From positions 496,001 through 560,000 of the forward strand of contig NZ_CABPSN010000002.1 of NCBI RefSeq assembly GCF_902459565.1: 64,000 bases of DNA. The letters run 5' to 3'. Origin of the DNA: Pandoraea aquatica (GTDB taxonomy: Bacteria; Pseudomonadota; Gammaproteobacteria; Burkholderiales; Burkholderiaceae). The notes beneath the pieces were generated by a model that saw nothing but the letters and a program-made list of their open reading frames with translations, ran no database searches and was not told the DNA's origin. Each line of letters starts with the position of its first letter. Position 1 is the first letter of the stretch. The position numbers and the translations under genes were made by a program. Below, piece by piece: positions 27,759 through 38,324 of the stretch.

Positions 27759-28589
27759 TCAGCTTACCCGGTCTTTCGCGGCGTCGCGCGCCTGACGCTG
27801 CGCCAGCGTCGGCTTGCGCGGGGCGCGGGCGAACAGCATGTCGTACAGCCAGCGTGGCAGGCATCGCATGCCAAAGGCTGCAACGCCCATCTGCCACGGC
27901 AGCACCGCGAAGCGCTTGCCACGTGCAATGGCCGCTGCCGCCTTGCGTGCGAACTTGTCCGAGTCCATCAGAAACGGCATCGGGAACGGATTACCGTCGG
28001 TCATCGGCGTGCGGATGTAGCCCGGCGCAATCGTCACGACGGCCACCTTGTCTGCGCGCAATTCGACCCGCAGGCTTTCGAGATACGTCATCGCCGCTGC
28101 CTTGGAGGCGCTGTACGCACCATGCCCCGGCAGACCGCGCACACCGGCCACGCTGCCGATGCCCACGAGGGTGCCGCGCTTGCGCTCACGCATCGGCCCC
28201 ACAAACGGGCTGAAGGTCGCGATCATCGCCATCCAGTTGGTGTCCATGACGGACGCGAAGTGCGGCAGATCCGCAGGGTCCTCCGTGTTCACGCCGTGAC
28301 TGATGCCCGCATTGGCGATCACGATGTCCGGCACGCCGTGACGCGCCATGAAGTCGCCCGCCGCAGCGCGCAACGCGAGGGCGTCGCGCACGTCGAGCGC
28401 GTAACAGTGAACGGCATGCGGATGCGGCAACGTGGCCGCGAGATCGGTCAGCTTGTCGCCACGGCGTCCGACGAGCCCGAGAATCGCGCCCTGTGCCGCG
28501 TAGTGACGCGCGAGCGCCTGTCCCAGCCCGCTGGACGCGCCGGTGATGAAAACCTTCGGTGATGTCGTATGTGCTGCCATTGTTGCCAT
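27759..28589 (-). CDS. Short-chain dehydrogenase/reductase
   Basis: 276-residue SDR with FITGASSGLGQALARHYA at the N-terminus, IANAGIS near residue 90, GSVAGVRGLPGHGAYSASKAA holding the Ser-Tyr-Lys catalytic set, and APGYIRTPMTDGNPFPMPF. The C-terminal part is basic and may touch the membrane. Several in-frame ATGs exist (28598, 28589, 28580) and none has a good ribosome binding site; 28589 is a compromise. The substrate is unknown. Confidence 0.85.
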   Translation of the reverse strand: MATMAAHTTSPKVFITGASSGLGQALARHYAAQGAILGLVGRRGDKLTDLAATLPHPHAVHCYALDVRDALALRAAAGDFMARHGVPDIVIANAGISHGVNTEDPADLPHFASVMDTNWMAMIATFSPFVGPMRERKRGTLVGIGSVAGVRGLPGHGAYSASKAAAMTYLESLRVELRADKVAVVTIAPGYIRTPMTDGNPFPMPFLMDSDKFARKAAAAIARGKRFAVLPWQMGVAAFGMRCLPRWLYDMLFARAPRKPTLAQRQARDAAKDRVS

Positions 28590-28596
28590 AGAACGC

Positions 28597-28621
28597 AAAA
28601 GCCCGGCCGGGGCCGGGCTTT
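28597..28621 (-). terminator. Terminator after dsbA
   Basis: AAAGCCCGGCC and GGCCGGGCTTT pair fully around a short loop, 14 bases past the dsbA stop; on the minus strand the stem ends in TTTT. It overlaps the start region of the following SDR gene. Confidence 0.85.
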
Positions 28622-28635
28622 AGGAGCCGCGAGGC

Positions 28636-29316
28636 TTACATCTTCTTCGCGCGGATCTGGTTGATGATCGAGTCGGCCGTCTTGAGCGCCGCATCGAACG
28701 TCTGCTGCTCGGTCGTCGCCGGCTTGCCCTGCTTTTGCAGCGCGTCGCCCGACGTGGCCGGGGAGACGAGGTACTTGCCCTGGATGGCGATCGTCGGCAC
28801 GCCGTCGATCTTGTAGTCCTGCCAGGTCTTGTTGGCCGTCTTCACACCGTTGTCGACGCCAAAGCTGCTGTAAGTGTCGAGGTACTTTTGCTTGTCGACG
28901 CCCAGCGTTGCAAGAAAGTCTGCTTGCGTTTCTTTGGTCAGCAGGTAGTTGTGCTGGACGTGGATCGCATTAAAGACCTTCGGCGTGAGTTCGGCATCCT
29001 TACCCATGGCGGCGAGCGCGAGATACATACGCGTATGCGGCTCGAAGCGGCTCTGGAAGGCAACCGGCACGCGCTTGAACACGACGTCCTTGCCCTGGGC
29101 CTTCACCCACTTTTCCAGCGACGGCTCCAGCGCATTGCAATGCGGGCAGCCATACCAGAAGAACTCGGTCACTTCGATCTTGCCCGGACCTGCCGACAGC
29201 GGCTGCTGCGGAATCGTCAGATAGTCGGTCCCCGAGACCGGTGCTTCAGGCGACGCCGAGGCGACACCCGAGAGGAAACCGAAAGAAATCAGAACGGCAC
29301 CAAGAAGTTTTTTCAT
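28636..29316 (-). CDS. dsbA: Periplasmic thiol:disulfide interchange protein DsbA
   Basis: 226-residue periplasmic oxidoreductase that introduces disulphides into exported proteins. Signal peptide MKKLLGAVLISFGFLSGVASA, active site FFWYGCPHCNALEP, and the cis-proline loop GVPTIAIQGKYLVSP. Length and CPHC match DsbA. It follows the argS/SPOR unit, and has its own terminator. This gene order is common in Burkholderia relatives. Confidence 0.94.
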   Translation of the reverse strand: MKKLLGAVLISFGFLSGVASASPEAPVSGTDYLTIPQQPLSAGPGKIEVTEFFWYGCPHCNALEPSLEKWVKAQGKDVVFKRVPVAFQSRFEPHTRMYLALAAMGKDAELTPKVFNAIHVQHNYLLTKETQADFLATLGVDKQKYLDTYSSFGVDNGVKTANKTWQDYKIDGVPTIAIQGKYLVSPATSGDALQKQGKPATTEQQTFDAALKTADSIINQIRAKKM

Positions 29317-29465
29317 GATCTTTGTATAGGAGTGAGACTAACGCGCCGGGTTATCCATCATCGGTGAGCGGCGCGCCAGCAAAACCATATCCCGGATTCA
29401 GCCAAATTAGCTAGTGCGTATGACCGGCGATGTTTCGCCGGGTTCAACGTCTCGTCAGTGAAACA

Positions 29466-29495
29466 AAAGGCGTTGCCTTTGTGGGGCAACGCCTT
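29466..29495 (-). terminator. Terminator after the argS-SPOR unit
   Basis: AAAGGCGTTGCC and GGCAACGCCTTT form a 12-pair stem with a 6-base loop just past the SPOR gene stop. A-T ends give it a T-run on either strand. Confidence 0.88.
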
Positions 29496-29501
29496 TCGCG
29501 T

Positions 29502-30188
29502 TCATTGCTTCGTGAAGCGTATCACTGCCGTGTCGTACCCGCCATCCTGCAGGCGTTGACGCACGTGATTCATTTCGTCGAGCTTGCCGTACGGGCCGAG
29601 GCGCACGCGGTAGAGCGTGAGACCGTTGGCGTCGCGCTGCGTGACCTTCGCTTCGAAGCCCGAGAGGGCCAGCTTGGCGCGCAGTTGCTCGGCGTCCGTC
29701 TGCGACTTGAACGCGCCGACTTGCAGGTAGTAACCCGTGCTGGCGTTATCCGTGGCGCTCGCGGGCGGCGTGGTCGGCGGCGCGACCGGCACCGTCGACT
29801 TGCCGTTGAGGATGTCGGCCGGCGAGGGCTTCTGCGCGGGCGTGGCCGGGGCCGTCGGTGCGGAGGCGGCCGGCGGCGTCACCGGCGTGGCCGGGTTACC
29901 CGGCACGAGCGGTGACGTTTCGGCTGCCGAAGGCGTTTCCGGCGCGGTGGTCCCCGACGCGGCACCCGGCAGCGGCGTGCGCGGCTGGAGCGACTTGTTC
30001 GGGTCCGGTGCCTGCGCGGCCGGCGAGTTGTCGGCAGGACGCGGCGGCGTCTTTTCGACGAACGGGGTTGGCGTCTTCGTAATGTAGAGCGCGACGACGA
30101 CGGCAACGGCCAGCCCAACGATCAGGCCGAGCACGATGCCCAGAAAAGTACCGCCCCGCTGGCGGGGGGGTCGACGTGTGTTTGCCAT
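29502..30188 (-). CDS. SPOR-domain cell-division-type protein (FtsN/DedD-like)
   Basis: 228-residue bitopic inner-membrane protein. A basic N-terminus (RRPPRQRGG) precedes one membrane helix (FLGIVLGLIVGLAVAVVVALYI), a long proline/alanine-rich periplasmic linker (about residues 32-145), and a C-terminal SPOR domain (GYYLQVGAFKSQTDAEQLRAKLALSGF), which binds denuded septal peptidoglycan. It follows argS by 60 bases, the usual beta-proteobacterial pair. Confidence 0.92.
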   Translation of the reverse strand: MANTRRPPRQRGGTFLGIVLGLIVGLAVAVVVALYITKTPTPFVEKTPPRPADNSPAAQAPDPNKSLQPRTPLPGAASGTTAPETPSAAETSPLVPGNPATPVTPPAASAPTAPATPAQKPSPADILNGKSTVPVAPPTTPPASATDNASTGYYLQVGAFKSQTDAEQLRAKLALSGFEAKVTQRDANGLTLYRVRLGPYGKLDEMNHVRQRLQDGGYDTAVIRFTKQ

Positions 30189-30248
30189 CGAGTCGATTCC
30201 GTCCTTACAGAGTTCCGATGCGTTTGCCGTTCGGAGTGGTTGGATAAC

Positions 30249-32012
30249 TTACATCTTGGCCGGGGCCGACACGCCCAGCACGGCAAGCCCGTTGCGCAGC
30301 ACCTGACGCGTCGCCGCGAGCAGCGCCAGACGCGCATGCTTCACGGTCTCGTCGTCGACCAGCACGCGATCCGAGTTGTAGAAGGAGTGGAACGCGCCGG
30401 CCAGATCCCGCAGATAGAAGGCCACGGCGTGCGGCGCAAGTTCCTCGGCGGCACGCGTGAGCATGTCCGGGTACTCGGCCAGCAGTTGCAGCAGCGCGAG
30501 CGCGCGTTCGCTGTCGAGCGGCGCGAGGTCGGTGTTCGCGAGCGAGGCTTCGTCACCGGCCCACTGCGTGAGGATCGAGCAGATGCGCGCGTGGGCGTAC
30601 TGCACGTAATACACCGGGTTTTCGTCGTTCTGCTTGAGCGCGAGATCCACGTCGAACACGAATTCCGTGTCGGCTTTGCGCGAAATTAGGAAAAATCGCA
30701 CGGCGTCGCGGCCACGGCGCAGGGCGTCTTCACGCTCGGCGGGGTCCGTCACCGGCGTTTCCGCCGTAATGCCGCCCGACCATTCGATCAGATCGCGCAC
30801 CGTCACGTAGCTGCCTGCGCGCTTGGAGATCTTCACCTCTTCGCCATTGCGCATGACGGTGACCATCTTGTGCAGCACGTAGTCGGGGTAGCCCTTCGGA
30901 ATGCCGATGCCCAGCGCTTGCAGACCGGCGCGTACGCGCGCGATGGTGCCGTGGTGGTCCGAGCCCTGCACGTTGATGACCTGATGGAAGCCACGGTCCC
31001 ACTTGCGCGTGTGATACGCGACGTCCGGCACGAAATACGTGTACGTGCCGTCGGTCTTGCGCATCACGCGGTCCTTGTCGTCGCCGTAGTCGGTCGTGCG
31101 CAGCCACAGCGCGCCTTCCTGTTCGTACGTGACGCCGGCGTCGATGAGTGCCTGCACGGTGCGCTCGACGCTGCCGTCGGCGTACAGGGACGATTCGAGG
31201 TAGTACTGATCGAAGATGACGCCGAACGTTTGCAGATCGATGTCCTGCTCGCGGCGCAGATAGGCCACGGCGAAGGCGCGGATCGAGTCGATGTCTTCGA
31301 CACTGCCGCTGCCCGTGACGGGCGCGCCGTCGGAAGCCTGCACCGTCTTGCCGGCGAGGAAATCCTGCGCGATGTCGCCGATGTAGTCGCCGTTGTAGGC
31401 CGACTCCGGCCATTCGGCGTCACCCGGCTTGAAGCCACGGGCGCGTGCCTGCACCGAAGTGGCGAGCGTCTGGATCTGCACGCCGGCGTCGTTGTAGTAG
31501 AACTCGCGATGCACCGGACGGCCTTGCGTACCGAGCAGCGCTGAGATCGTGTCGCCGAGCGCGGCCTGACGGCCGTGACCCACGTGCAGCGGGCCGGTCG
31601 GGTTGGCCGAGACGAACTCGACGAGCACCGGGGCGGCTTCGTTGCTGGCGGCGCGACGGCCGAAGGCAGCGCCTTCGGTCAGGATCGCGCGCGCGACCGA
31701 TTGCTTGGTGGCATTGGCCAGACGCAAGTTGATGAAGCCGGGGCCGGCGATTTCGACGGCGTCGACGAGGCCCTTGGCGCGGGCGTCGGCGAGGATCGCG
31801 TCGGCAATCTTCTGGGCCAGTTCGCGCGGGTTGGCGCGCAACGGCTTGGCGAGCTGCATGGCCACGTTACAGGCCAGATCGCCGTGGGCGGCCACTTTGG
31901 GGCGTTCGAGCAGGATGACGGGCGCGGCAGGCGCGGTGCCGTCCGCGGGCATCAAACCGGCGACGACGTCGCCGATCAGCGCGACGAGAGCATTCTTTTG
32001 TGCGGGTAGCAT
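30249..32012 (-). CDS. argS: Arginyl-tRNA synthetase
   Basis: 587-residue class I aminoacyl-tRNA synthetase. N-terminal Arg-specific Add-1 domain, then [19 protein letters not shown] containing the HIGH-type motif, [10 protein letters not shown] as the KMSK-type motif, and an anticodon-binding domain ending SAPAKM. Length and order are normal. Confidence 0.96.
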   Translation of the reverse strand: MLPAQKNALVALIGDVVAGLMPADGTAPAAPVILLERPKVAAHGDLACNVAMQLAKPLRANPRELAQKIADAILADARAKGLVDAVEIAGPGFINLRLANATKQSVARAILTEGAAFGRRAASNEAAPVLVEFVSANPTGPLHVGHGRQAALGDTISALLGTQGRPVHREFYYNDAGVQIQTLATSVQARARGFKPGDAEWPESAYNGDYIGDIAQDFLAGKTVQASDGAPVTGSGSVEDIDSIRAFAVAYLRREQDIDLQTFGVIFDQYYLESSLYADGSVERTVQALIDAGVTYEQEGALWLRTTDYGDDKDRVMRKTDGTYTYFVPDVAYHTRKWDRGFHQVINVQGSDHHGTIARVRAGLQALGIGIPKGYPDYVLHKMVTVMRNGEEVKISKRAGSYVTVRDLIEWSGGITAETPVTDPAEREDALRRGRDAVRFFLISRKADTEFVFDVDLALKQNDENPVYYVQYAHARICSILTQWAGDEASLANTDLAPLDSERALALLQLLAEYPDMLTRAAEELAPHAVAFYLRDLAGAFHSFYNSDRVLVDDETVKHARLALLAATRQVLRNGLAVLGVSAPAKM

Positions 32013-32244
32013 TGGCGGGTGTTTCGGGTGCGTCCGGACGCGTCCGGACAGGCAATTGAATCGTCAGCACCGGATTTTAACAGGTGTATGATGAAGTCAC
32101 GGTGCCCGCCGGTACCCCTCATTGCGTAACAGGCTCACTCAGGTCACACTCAGGTGCCACGCAAACGCCACGCGGCCATCAGGCAGACGACAGGCCGTGG
32201 AGGTACGGGACGGCGGTGGTGATAACTCGAATAGGGAGCCAACC

Positions 32245-32571
32245 ATGCTGGTAACGTTTAAGGCGCACGCATCGCCCACGATCAACATGCTCGAGAATCT
32301 CGCGCAGTTGCTGCTGGGTATCGTCGGCAAGAAGCTCGGCGAACGCGGCGCAATCGGATCGGACGAAACAGGCGATGCCATCGCCAAGCTGGAAGCTGCG
32401 ATAGCGGAAGATAAAGCCGCAGCCGACAAAGAAAGCGAGGGCAAGAAGTCGGAGGATCGAGACGAGGACAACCGTCTGCGTCTCTCGCAACGCGCCTACC
32501 CGCTGCTGAACATGCTCAAGGAAGCGAACGCGGAAGGTGGTGCAGTGATGTGGGAAGTGAGCGCCAGATAA
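32245..32571 (+). CDS. DUF1840 family protein
   Basis: 108-residue cytosolic protein of unknown function, widespread in beta-proteobacteria. Starts MLVTFKAHASPTINMLENLAQLLLGIVGK, has a charged lysine/glutamate-rich middle, and ends RLSQRAYPLLNMLKEANAEGGAVMWEV. The start at 32245 has AGGGAGCCAACC ahead. Divergent from argS and followed by its own terminator. Confidence 0.88.
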   Translation: MLVTFKAHASPTINMLENLAQLLLGIVGKKLGERGAIGSDETGDAIAKLEAAIAEDKAAADKESEGKKSEDRDEDNRLRLSQRAYPLLNMLKEANAEGGAVMWEVSAR

Positions 32572-32626
32572 TCGTCTGGCGTCACCGGGTGTTCGGGGTG
32601 CAGGTAGGATGCCTGCGCCGAACACG

Positions 32627-32662
32627 AAAAAAGCAGGCCGCGAATCGCGGGCCTGCTTTTTT
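32627..32662 (+). terminator. Terminator after the DUF1840 gene
   Basis: AAAAAAGCAGGCC and GGCCTGCTTTTTT form a long stem closed by a short GC-rich loop, with a T-run on the right, 55 bases past the stop codon. Confidence 0.93.
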
Positions 32663-32681
32663 TATGCGTTGTCGAAACTGT

Positions 32682-32759
32682 CGGACCGGGCCGCCCCCGG
32701 GCGAGGGGTTTGAATCAGGCCGCGAGGGCCTGAGCAGTGGCGGCGCGGGTGCCGGTCCG
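32682..32759. other. Structured 78-base intergenic element
   Basis: CGGACCGG (32682-32689) and CCGGTCCG (32752-32759) close a 78-base segment containing a second perfect hairpin (TCAGGCC/GGCCTGA near 32715-32733). It lies between the DUF1840 terminator and the small secreted protein gene. tRNA-like in size, but it lacks tRNA consensus bases. Function unknown. Confidence 0.35.
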
Positions 32760-32819
32760 GGCGATGCGACGTTTGAACGACGACATCAGCGCTCGACGTG
32801 ATTGCGGACCTTCTCCCGC

Positions 32820-33146
32820 TTACTGAGCCTTGCCCGGTGCGTTATCCGGGGCATTCGTCGCACCGTTGCCGGTGTTGCCATTATTCGGCGTCTTCTTGGT
32901 GCTGTGACGCGGATGCTGCGCCTTCGAATTCGGATGCGGGTCCGACGGCGTCATCGTTTGTGCGCCCGGCGTCGGGGCCGACTGACGTGCGTTCGGGTTG
33001 GCCTGGCTAGGCATCGTTGCCGACGGGTCCGTCGTCGTGCCGCCGCCAGGGCCGGCTGCGCCACCGCCCGCAGAGCCTTGAGCGAAACTCAGTGCCGAAG
33101 CACCGGCGAGGGTCAGGGCAGCAACCGAAATAATCAGCTTCTTCAT
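32820..33146 (-). CDS. Small secreted Gly/Pro/Asn-rich protein
   Basis: 108-residue exported protein of unknown function. Signal peptide MKKLIISVAALTLAGASALSFAQ, then a disordered, glycine-, proline- and asparagine-rich mature part with no hydrophobic core. The start at 33146 has AAGGAG ahead. No family recognised; similar small secreted proteins occur in Burkholderia relatives. Confidence 0.8.
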   Translation of the reverse strand: MKKLIISVAALTLAGASALSFAQGSAGGGAAGPGGGTTTDPSATMPSQANPNARQSAPTPGAQTMTPSDPHPNSKAQHPRHSTKKTPNNGNTGNGATNAPDNAPGKAQ

Positions 33147-33344
33147 CAGATGGACTCCTTTGCTTTGCGCTGCACTGGGTAGGAACGTCTTTCGTGCAGG
33201 CATCACTTGCGTTAGTGAGATTCCAGTCTAAGAAGCTGCGACGTGCGGTGCTGTAAGGGTTTGTAATTGAATGTAATTCGGCTTTTTCCTAGGCGATTTC
33301 CCACGCATATGCACGGGAAACGGCCCATCGAATTCACTTGTTAG

Positions 33345-34064
33345 TTAGTCATCCGAACGGCTTGACCAGAACACCTGATTCACGCCCGGCAGCGTTTCGA
33401 GATGGTCGGTGAGCGCATCGAGTTCGCCCGCTTTGACGGCCGTCGGCAGCAGCAGCGCTTCGATTTCGACTTCCGCTTCGCCGAACGGATGGATGTCGAG
33501 CGCGCGCACCGGATAGTTCGACGCTTCGAGCCACGCCTCCACCTTGTCGAGCACTTCACGCTGCGTAGTGCGGGCGCAGATGACGGACAACGCATACGAG
33601 GCTTCCGACGTCGCCTCGTTGATCGGCGCGCGGTTGATGCGGTTCACGACGGGGCGCAGCAACGTATTGGCGGCCAACACGAAGAACGCCACGACGACCG
33701 CTTCGACGATCAGACTCGCCCCGGCTGCGGCCCCCACGGCGGCCGAGCCCCACAGCGTGGCGGCGGTGTTCAGGCCGCGCACCGATGCGCCGTCCTTCAT
33801 GATCGCGCCCGCGCCGAGGAAGCCGACGCCCGACACCACGTACGCAATCACACGCGTGTCGCCCGGCATGAGCCGCATCGACAGATCGACGAAGGCCGCC
33901 GCACCGACGGCCACGAGCACGTTGGTACGCAAACCCGCCGTGCGTTGGCGCACTTGCCGTTCCACGCCGATGATCGTGCCGAGCACGAACGCGACGAACA
34001 GCGAGATGAGCGTGTTGAGCAGCGGGAGGAGCTGAAAATTCTGGATGCTGTGCAGTGCTTGCAT
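33345..34064 (-). CDS. MgtC/SapB-family membrane protein
   Basis: 239-residue inner-membrane protein. The MgtC core is clear: LFVAFVLGTIIGVERQVRQRTAGLRTNVLVAVGAAAF, GVGFLGAGAIMKDGASVRGLNTAATLW, then further hydrophobic helices. The C-terminal 90 residues form a soluble ACT-like domain (YALSVICARTTQREVLDKVEAWLE) as in larger MgtC proteins. MgtC proteins are linked to low-magnesium growth and to restraint of the ATP synthase. The start at 34064 gives the normal family N-terminus. Confidence 0.9.
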   Translation of the reverse strand: MQALHSIQNFQLLPLLNTLISLFVAFVLGTIIGVERQVRQRTAGLRTNVLVAVGAAAFVDLSMRLMPGDTRVIAYVVSGVGFLGAGAIMKDGASVRGLNTAATLWGSAAVGAAAGASLIVEAVVVAFFVLAANTLLRPVVNRINRAPINEATSEASYALSVICARTTQREVLDKVEAWLEASNYPVRALDIHPFGEAEVEIEALLLPTAVKAGELDALTDHLETLPGVNQVFWSSRSDD

Positions 34065-34255
34065 GGAACGTCTCGACTTGAGGCGGCTGACATGGGCGGA
34101 TGCAACGGGCCAGGCGGGCATGTTGCGCCGCCGCATTATGGCATCGGGTTCTGACGGACGGAAGTCATCCCGCCGGAACGGCGTTCGGATATCGCATGGC
34201 GAAACATGGGTAGGTACGGCTGGTGGGACGGGGACGGCAGGACGGGCGGCGGCAG

Positions 34256-34293
34256 GACCGGCCATCGGACGTCTCGTTCGACGATGGCCGGTC
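34256..34293. terminator. Hairpin after metH
   Basis: GACCGGCCATCG and CGATGGCCGGTC form a perfect 12-pair stem with a 14-base loop, 16 bases past the metH stop. On the minus strand no good T-run follows, so termination may be weak or Rho-assisted. Confidence 0.55.
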
Positions 34294-34308
34294 TTTATGA
34301 CAACGTTG

Positions 34309-37050
34309 TTACGACAGTTGCGGTGCCAGCAGGCGTCGCGCCGTCGCTTCGTCCACACCGGTACGCTCCATGAAGTCCTCGACCTGATCGGGGCTGATCT
34401 TGCCGACGCTGAAGTACGTGCTGTCCGGATGCGACAGATAGAAGCCCGAGACGCTGGCCGCAGGCAGCATGGCGAGCGATTCCGTCACGCTCATGCCGAT
34501 TTCATGCGCTTGCAGATAGTGGAACATCGGACCCTTGACCGAGTGCTCGGGGCAGGCCGGATAGCCCGGTGCAGGGCGAATGCCGACGTACTGTTCCTTG
34601 ATGAGCGCATCGTTGTCGAGCTGTTCGTCGCTCACGTAGCCCCAGAAGTCGCGGCGCACACGCGCGTGCATGCATTCGGCGAACGCTTCGGCCAGACGGT
34701 CGGCCAGCGCCTTGAGCATGATCGCGCTGTAGTCGTCGTGCGTGGCGAGGAAACCGGCTTCCTTGGCGTCCACACCGAGGCCCGCCGTCACGGCAAACAC
34801 ACCGATGTAGTCGGCTACGCCGCTGTCCTTCGGGGCGACGAAGTCGGCGAGCGAGCGGTTCGGACGACGCACGCCGTCGACCACCGGACGTTCCGTCTGC
34901 TGACGCAGGTTGTGCCACGTGAACGCCACTTCCGAGCGTGACTCGTCCGTGTAGATCTCGATGTCGTCGTCGTTCACGACGTTTGCGGGCAGCATCGCGA
35001 TCACACCGTTGGCGGTCAGCCAGCGGCCCTTGATCAGGCGATCGAGCATCTCTTTACCATCGGCGAACACGCGTGTTGCCGACTCGCCGACGATTTCGTC
35101 CTTGAGAATCGCGGGGTACGGACCGGCGAGATCCCACGTCTGGAAGAACGGACCCCAGTCGATGAATTCGGCCAGCTCGGCCAGATCGTAGTTCTTGAAC
35201 ACGCGGCGGCCGATGAACTTCGGCTTCGGCGGCACGTAGCTCGACCAGTCGATCTTGTACTTGTTCTCGCGCGCGGTCGCGAGCGACACCATCGGCGTGG
35301 CCTTGCGGTTCGCATGCTGCTGGCGCACGCGTTCGTAATCCGTCTTCACGTCGGCGAGATAGCGCTCAGCGGCTTCGTCGGAGAGCAGGTTCGACGCCAC
35401 GGACACAGAGCGCGATGCGTCCGGCACGTAGATCACCGGGCCTTCGTAGTTCGGAGCGATCTTCACGGCCGTGTGCACGCGCGAGGTCGTGGCACCGCCG
35501 ATGAGCAGCGGAATGTTGCGCAGACGGAAGTAATCGTCGCGCTGCATTTCTGCGGCGACGTAAGCCATTTCTTCGAGGCTCGGCGTGATCAGGCCCGACA
35601 GGCCGATGATGTCCGCGCCTTCCTCCTTCGCCTTCGCGAGGATTTCGGCGCACGGCACCATCACCCCCATGTTGACGACTTCGAAGTTATTGCACTGAAG
35701 CACCACGGTGACGATGTTCTTGCCGATATCGTGCACGTCGCCCTTGACCGTGGCGATCACGATCTTGCCTTTGGAGCGGACGTCTTCGCCGGCGGCGGCC
35801 ATGCGGGCCTTTTCTTCTTCGATGAACGGCACCAGATGCGCCACGGCCTGCTTCATCACGCGCGCGCTCTTCACGACCTGCGGCAGGAACATCTTGCCTG
35901 CGCCGAACAGATCGCCCACGACGTTCATGCCGTCCATGAGCGGGCCTTCGATGACCTGAATCGGACGACCGCCCGCGTCGGCGATCTTCTGACGCACTTC
36001 CTCGGTGTCTTCGACGATGAAGGTCGTAATGCCGTGCACCAGCGCGTGGGCGAGGCGTGCCTCGACCGGCTGATTGCGCCACTCCAGATTCTCTTCGCGT
36101 TTGGCCGCGCCGCCCTTGAAGCGATCGGCGATTTCCAGCAGACGCTCGGTGCTGTCGTCGCGACGGTTGAGCACCACGTCTTCCACGCGCTCGCGCAGCT
36201 CGGGATCGAGGTTCTCGTACACGCCGAGCTGACCGGCGTTCACGATACCCATGTCCATGCCCGCCTGAATCGCGTGGTACAGGAACACGGTGTGAATTGC
36301 TTCACGCACGAGGTCGTTGCCGCGGAACGAGAACGAGACGTTCGACACGCCGCCGCTGATCTTCGCACCGGGCAGGTGCTCCTTGATCCAGCGTGTGGCG
36401 TTGATGAAGTCGACCGCGTAGTTGTTGTGTTCTTCGATGCCGGTCGCGACCGCGAAGATGTTCGGGTCGAAGATGATGTCTTCGGGCGGGAAGCCCACTT
36501 CGTCGACCAGCACGCGATAGCTGCGCTGGCAGATTTCTGTCTTGCGGGCGTAGGTGTCGGCCTGACCCTGCTCGTCGAACGCCATCACGACGGCGGCAGC
36601 ACCGTAGCGGCGAATGCGCTTCGCGTGGTGCACGAACGCTTCGTGGCCTTCCTTTAGCGAGATCGAGTTGACGATGGCCTTGCCCTGCACGCACTTCAGA
36701 CCCGCTTCGATCACTTCCCACTTCGACGAGTCGATCATGATCGGCACGCGCGCGATATCCGGCTCGGACGCGATCAGGTTCATGAAGCGAACCATCGCGG
36801 CCTTGGAATCGAGCATGGCCTCGTCCATGTTGATGTCGATGACCTGCGCGCCGTTCTCGACCTGCTGGCGGGCGACCGCGAGCGCTTCGTCGAACTGGCC
36901 GTTCAGAATCATGCGCGCGAACGCTTTCGAACCGGTGACGTTGGTGCGCTCACCGACGTTCACGAAAAGCGTGCCCTCGCCGATGTTGAAAGGCTCAAGG
37001 CCGGACAGGCGCATCGGCGGGACCGGCGCATTGAGAGACGTTTGGCTCAT
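34309..37050 (-). CDS. metH: Methionine synthase, pterin/cobalamin/reactivation polypeptide
   Basis: 913-residue C-terminal portion of cobalamin-dependent methionine synthase. Order: pterin-binding domain for methyl-tetrahydrofolate ([36 protein letters not shown]), cobalamin cap, Rossmann B12 domain with [10 protein letters not shown] providing the cobalt-binding histidine, and the AdoMet activation domain ending [14 protein letters not shown]. The homocysteine-binding zinc domain is encoded by the separate gene just upstream, with 18 bases between. The two subunits should act as one enzyme making methionine. Confidence 0.94.
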   Translation of the reverse strand: MSQTSLNAPVPPMRLSGLEPFNIGEGTLFVNVGERTNVTGSKAFARMILNGQFDEALAVARQQVENGAQVIDINMDEAMLDSKAAMVRFMNLIASEPDIARVPIMIDSSKWEVIEAGLKCVQGKAIVNSISLKEGHEAFVHHAKRIRRYGAAAVVMAFDEQGQADTYARKTEICQRSYRVLVDEVGFPPEDIIFDPNIFAVATGIEEHNNYAVDFINATRWIKEHLPGAKISGGVSNVSFSFRGNDLVREAIHTVFLYHAIQAGMDMGIVNAGQLGVYENLDPELRERVEDVVLNRRDDSTERLLEIADRFKGGAAKREENLEWRNQPVEARLAHALVHGITTFIVEDTEEVRQKIADAGGRPIQVIEGPLMDGMNVVGDLFGAGKMFLPQVVKSARVMKQAVAHLVPFIEEEKARMAAAGEDVRSKGKIVIATVKGDVHDIGKNIVTVVLQCNNFEVVNMGVMVPCAEILAKAKEEGADIIGLSGLITPSLEEMAYVAAEMQRDDYFRLRNIPLLIGGATTSRVHTAVKIAPNYEGPVIYVPDASRSVSVASNLLSDEAAERYLADVKTDYERVRQQHANRKATPMVSLATARENKYKIDWSSYVPPKPKFIGRRVFKNYDLAELAEFIDWGPFFQTWDLAGPYPAILKDEIVGESATRVFADGKEMLDRLIKGRWLTANGVIAMLPANVVNDDDIEIYTDESRSEVAFTWHNLRQQTERPVVDGVRRPNRSLADFVAPKDSGVADYIGVFAVTAGLGVDAKEAGFLATHDDYSAIMLKALADRLAEAFAECMHARVRRDFWGYVSDEQLDNDALIKEQYVGIRPAPGYPACPEHSVKGPMFHYLQAHEIGMSVTESLAMLPAASVSGFYLSHPDSTYFSVGKISPDQVEDFMERTGVDEATARRLLAPQLS

Positions 37051-37068
37051 GGGGCAATCCGTTCTGTA

Positions 37069-38169
37069 TTAGATGTTCGCGTCGGCGTCGATGGCGCTGC
37101 TGGCTTCAGCGCGGTACTGCGAGGGCCAGCGGCGCGGCTTGACGTCCGACAGTGCGCGCGCGATCTCGGCGATGTGCTCCGGCGTCGTGCCGCAGCAGCC
37201 ACCCGCCAGATTCACCAGACCCGCCTGCGCGAACTCCCGCAGCAGGCCGGACGTGACGTCGGGCGTCTCGTCGAAGCCCGTGTCGCTCATCGGGTTGGGC
37301 AGCCCGGCGTTCGGGTAGACCGACACGTAGGTGTTGCACAGCTTGGCCAGCTCGGCGATGTACGGACGCATGAGCGTCGCGCCGAGCGCGCAGTTCAGGC
37401 CGAACGTGAGCGGGCGGGCGTGACGCAGCGAGTTCCAGAAGGCCTCGACCGTCTGGCCGGACAGAATGCGCCCGGAGGCGTCCGTCACGGTGCCGGAGAT
37501 CATGATCGGCAGAATCTCGCCGGTGTCCTCGAACAGTTCGTCGATGGCGAAGAGCGCGGCCTTGGCATTGAGCGTGTCGAAGATGGTTTCGACGAGGAAC
37601 AGATCCACGCCGCCTTCCATCAGCGACTTCGCCTGTGCGTAGTACGCGTCGCGCAGCTGGTCGAAGTCGACGTTGCGCGCGCCGGGGTCGTTCACGTCCG
37701 GGCTGATGCTCGCGGTCTTGGGCGTCGGGCCGATGGCACCGGCGGCGAAGCGAGGCTTGTCCGGCGTGCTGTACGCCGCGCAGGCTTCGCGGGCGAGACG
37801 TGCCGACTCGCGGTTCATCTCGTCGGCCAGGTCTTCCATGTGGTAGTCGCCCTGCGCGATCGTCGTCGCCCCGAAGGTGTTCGTCTCGAGGATGTCGGCA
37901 CCGGCGGCCAGATACTTGCCGTGGATTTCGCTGATGACGTCCGGGCGCGTGAGCGAGAGCAGCTCGTTGTTGCCCTTCACGTCGTGCGCGAAGTCGGCAA
38001 AACGCTCGCCACGGTACTGCGCTTCGTTCAGCTTGTACTGCTGAATCATCGTCCCCATGGCGCCGTCCAGAATCAGGATGCGTTTCTCGAGCAGCGCGGG
38101 CAGCGCCTGACCGCGCGTGTATTGCAGTGCTGATCGTGCGATCGAGGCGGGTGGGGTTGCGGTGGTCAT
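37069..38169 (-). CDS. metH: Methionine synthase, homocysteine-binding polypeptide
   Basis: 366-residue homocysteine S-methyltransferase domain, the N-terminal part of MetH made as its own protein. Begins [23 protein letters not shown]; zinc ligands are seen in GLNCALGAT and the CC pair of [11 protein letters not shown]. It is upstream of the larger metH piece on the same strand and has a complete domain end (ending DADANI), so the split is clean and not a recent frameshift. An AT-rich palindrome lies before it. Confidence 0.93.
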   Translation of the reverse strand: MTTATPPASIARSALQYTRGQALPALLEKRILILDGAMGTMIQQYKLNEAQYRGERFADFAHDVKGNNELLSLTRPDVISEIHGKYLAAGADILETNTFGATTIAQGDYHMEDLADEMNRESARLAREACAAYSTPDKPRFAAGAIGPTPKTASISPDVNDPGARNVDFDQLRDAYYAQAKSLMEGGVDLFLVETIFDTLNAKAALFAIDELFEDTGEILPIMISGTVTDASGRILSGQTVEAFWNSLRHARPLTFGLNCALGATLMRPYIAELAKLCNTYVSVYPNAGLPNPMSDTGFDETPDVTSGLLREFAQAGLVNLAGGCCGTTPEHIAEIARALSDVKPRRWPSQYRAEASSAIDADANI

Positions 38170-38194
38170 GACGGACGTCGCCCTGGAGTGGCCG

Positions 38195-38220
38195 GAAAAC
38201 CTATAATTGTAATGGTTTTC
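38195..38220. promoter_or_regulatory. Divergent promoter palindrome metH/rhodanese
   Basis: GAAAACC and GGTTTTC enclose a 12-base AT-rich core that contains TATAAT on the plus strand and TACAAT on the minus strand. It lies 26 bases before the metH start and about 105 before the rhodanese start. It may be a shared promoter or operator; no -35 is clear. Confidence 0.45.
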
Positions 38221-38324
38221 GCGCTCACCGCTGCGCGCCGCCGCCTGATGGGCGGGGCTGCCCGGCTTGCCCGCGACCTATTGCGACTTTTCCGCCAACT
38301 TCTTGCCAGTGTTTGCCCAACGAC

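Noticed and set aside
32682-32759. tRNA gene
   Set aside because: Size and closing stem fit, but there is no T-loop consensus, no U before the supposed anticodon and no plausible D-arm on either strand.
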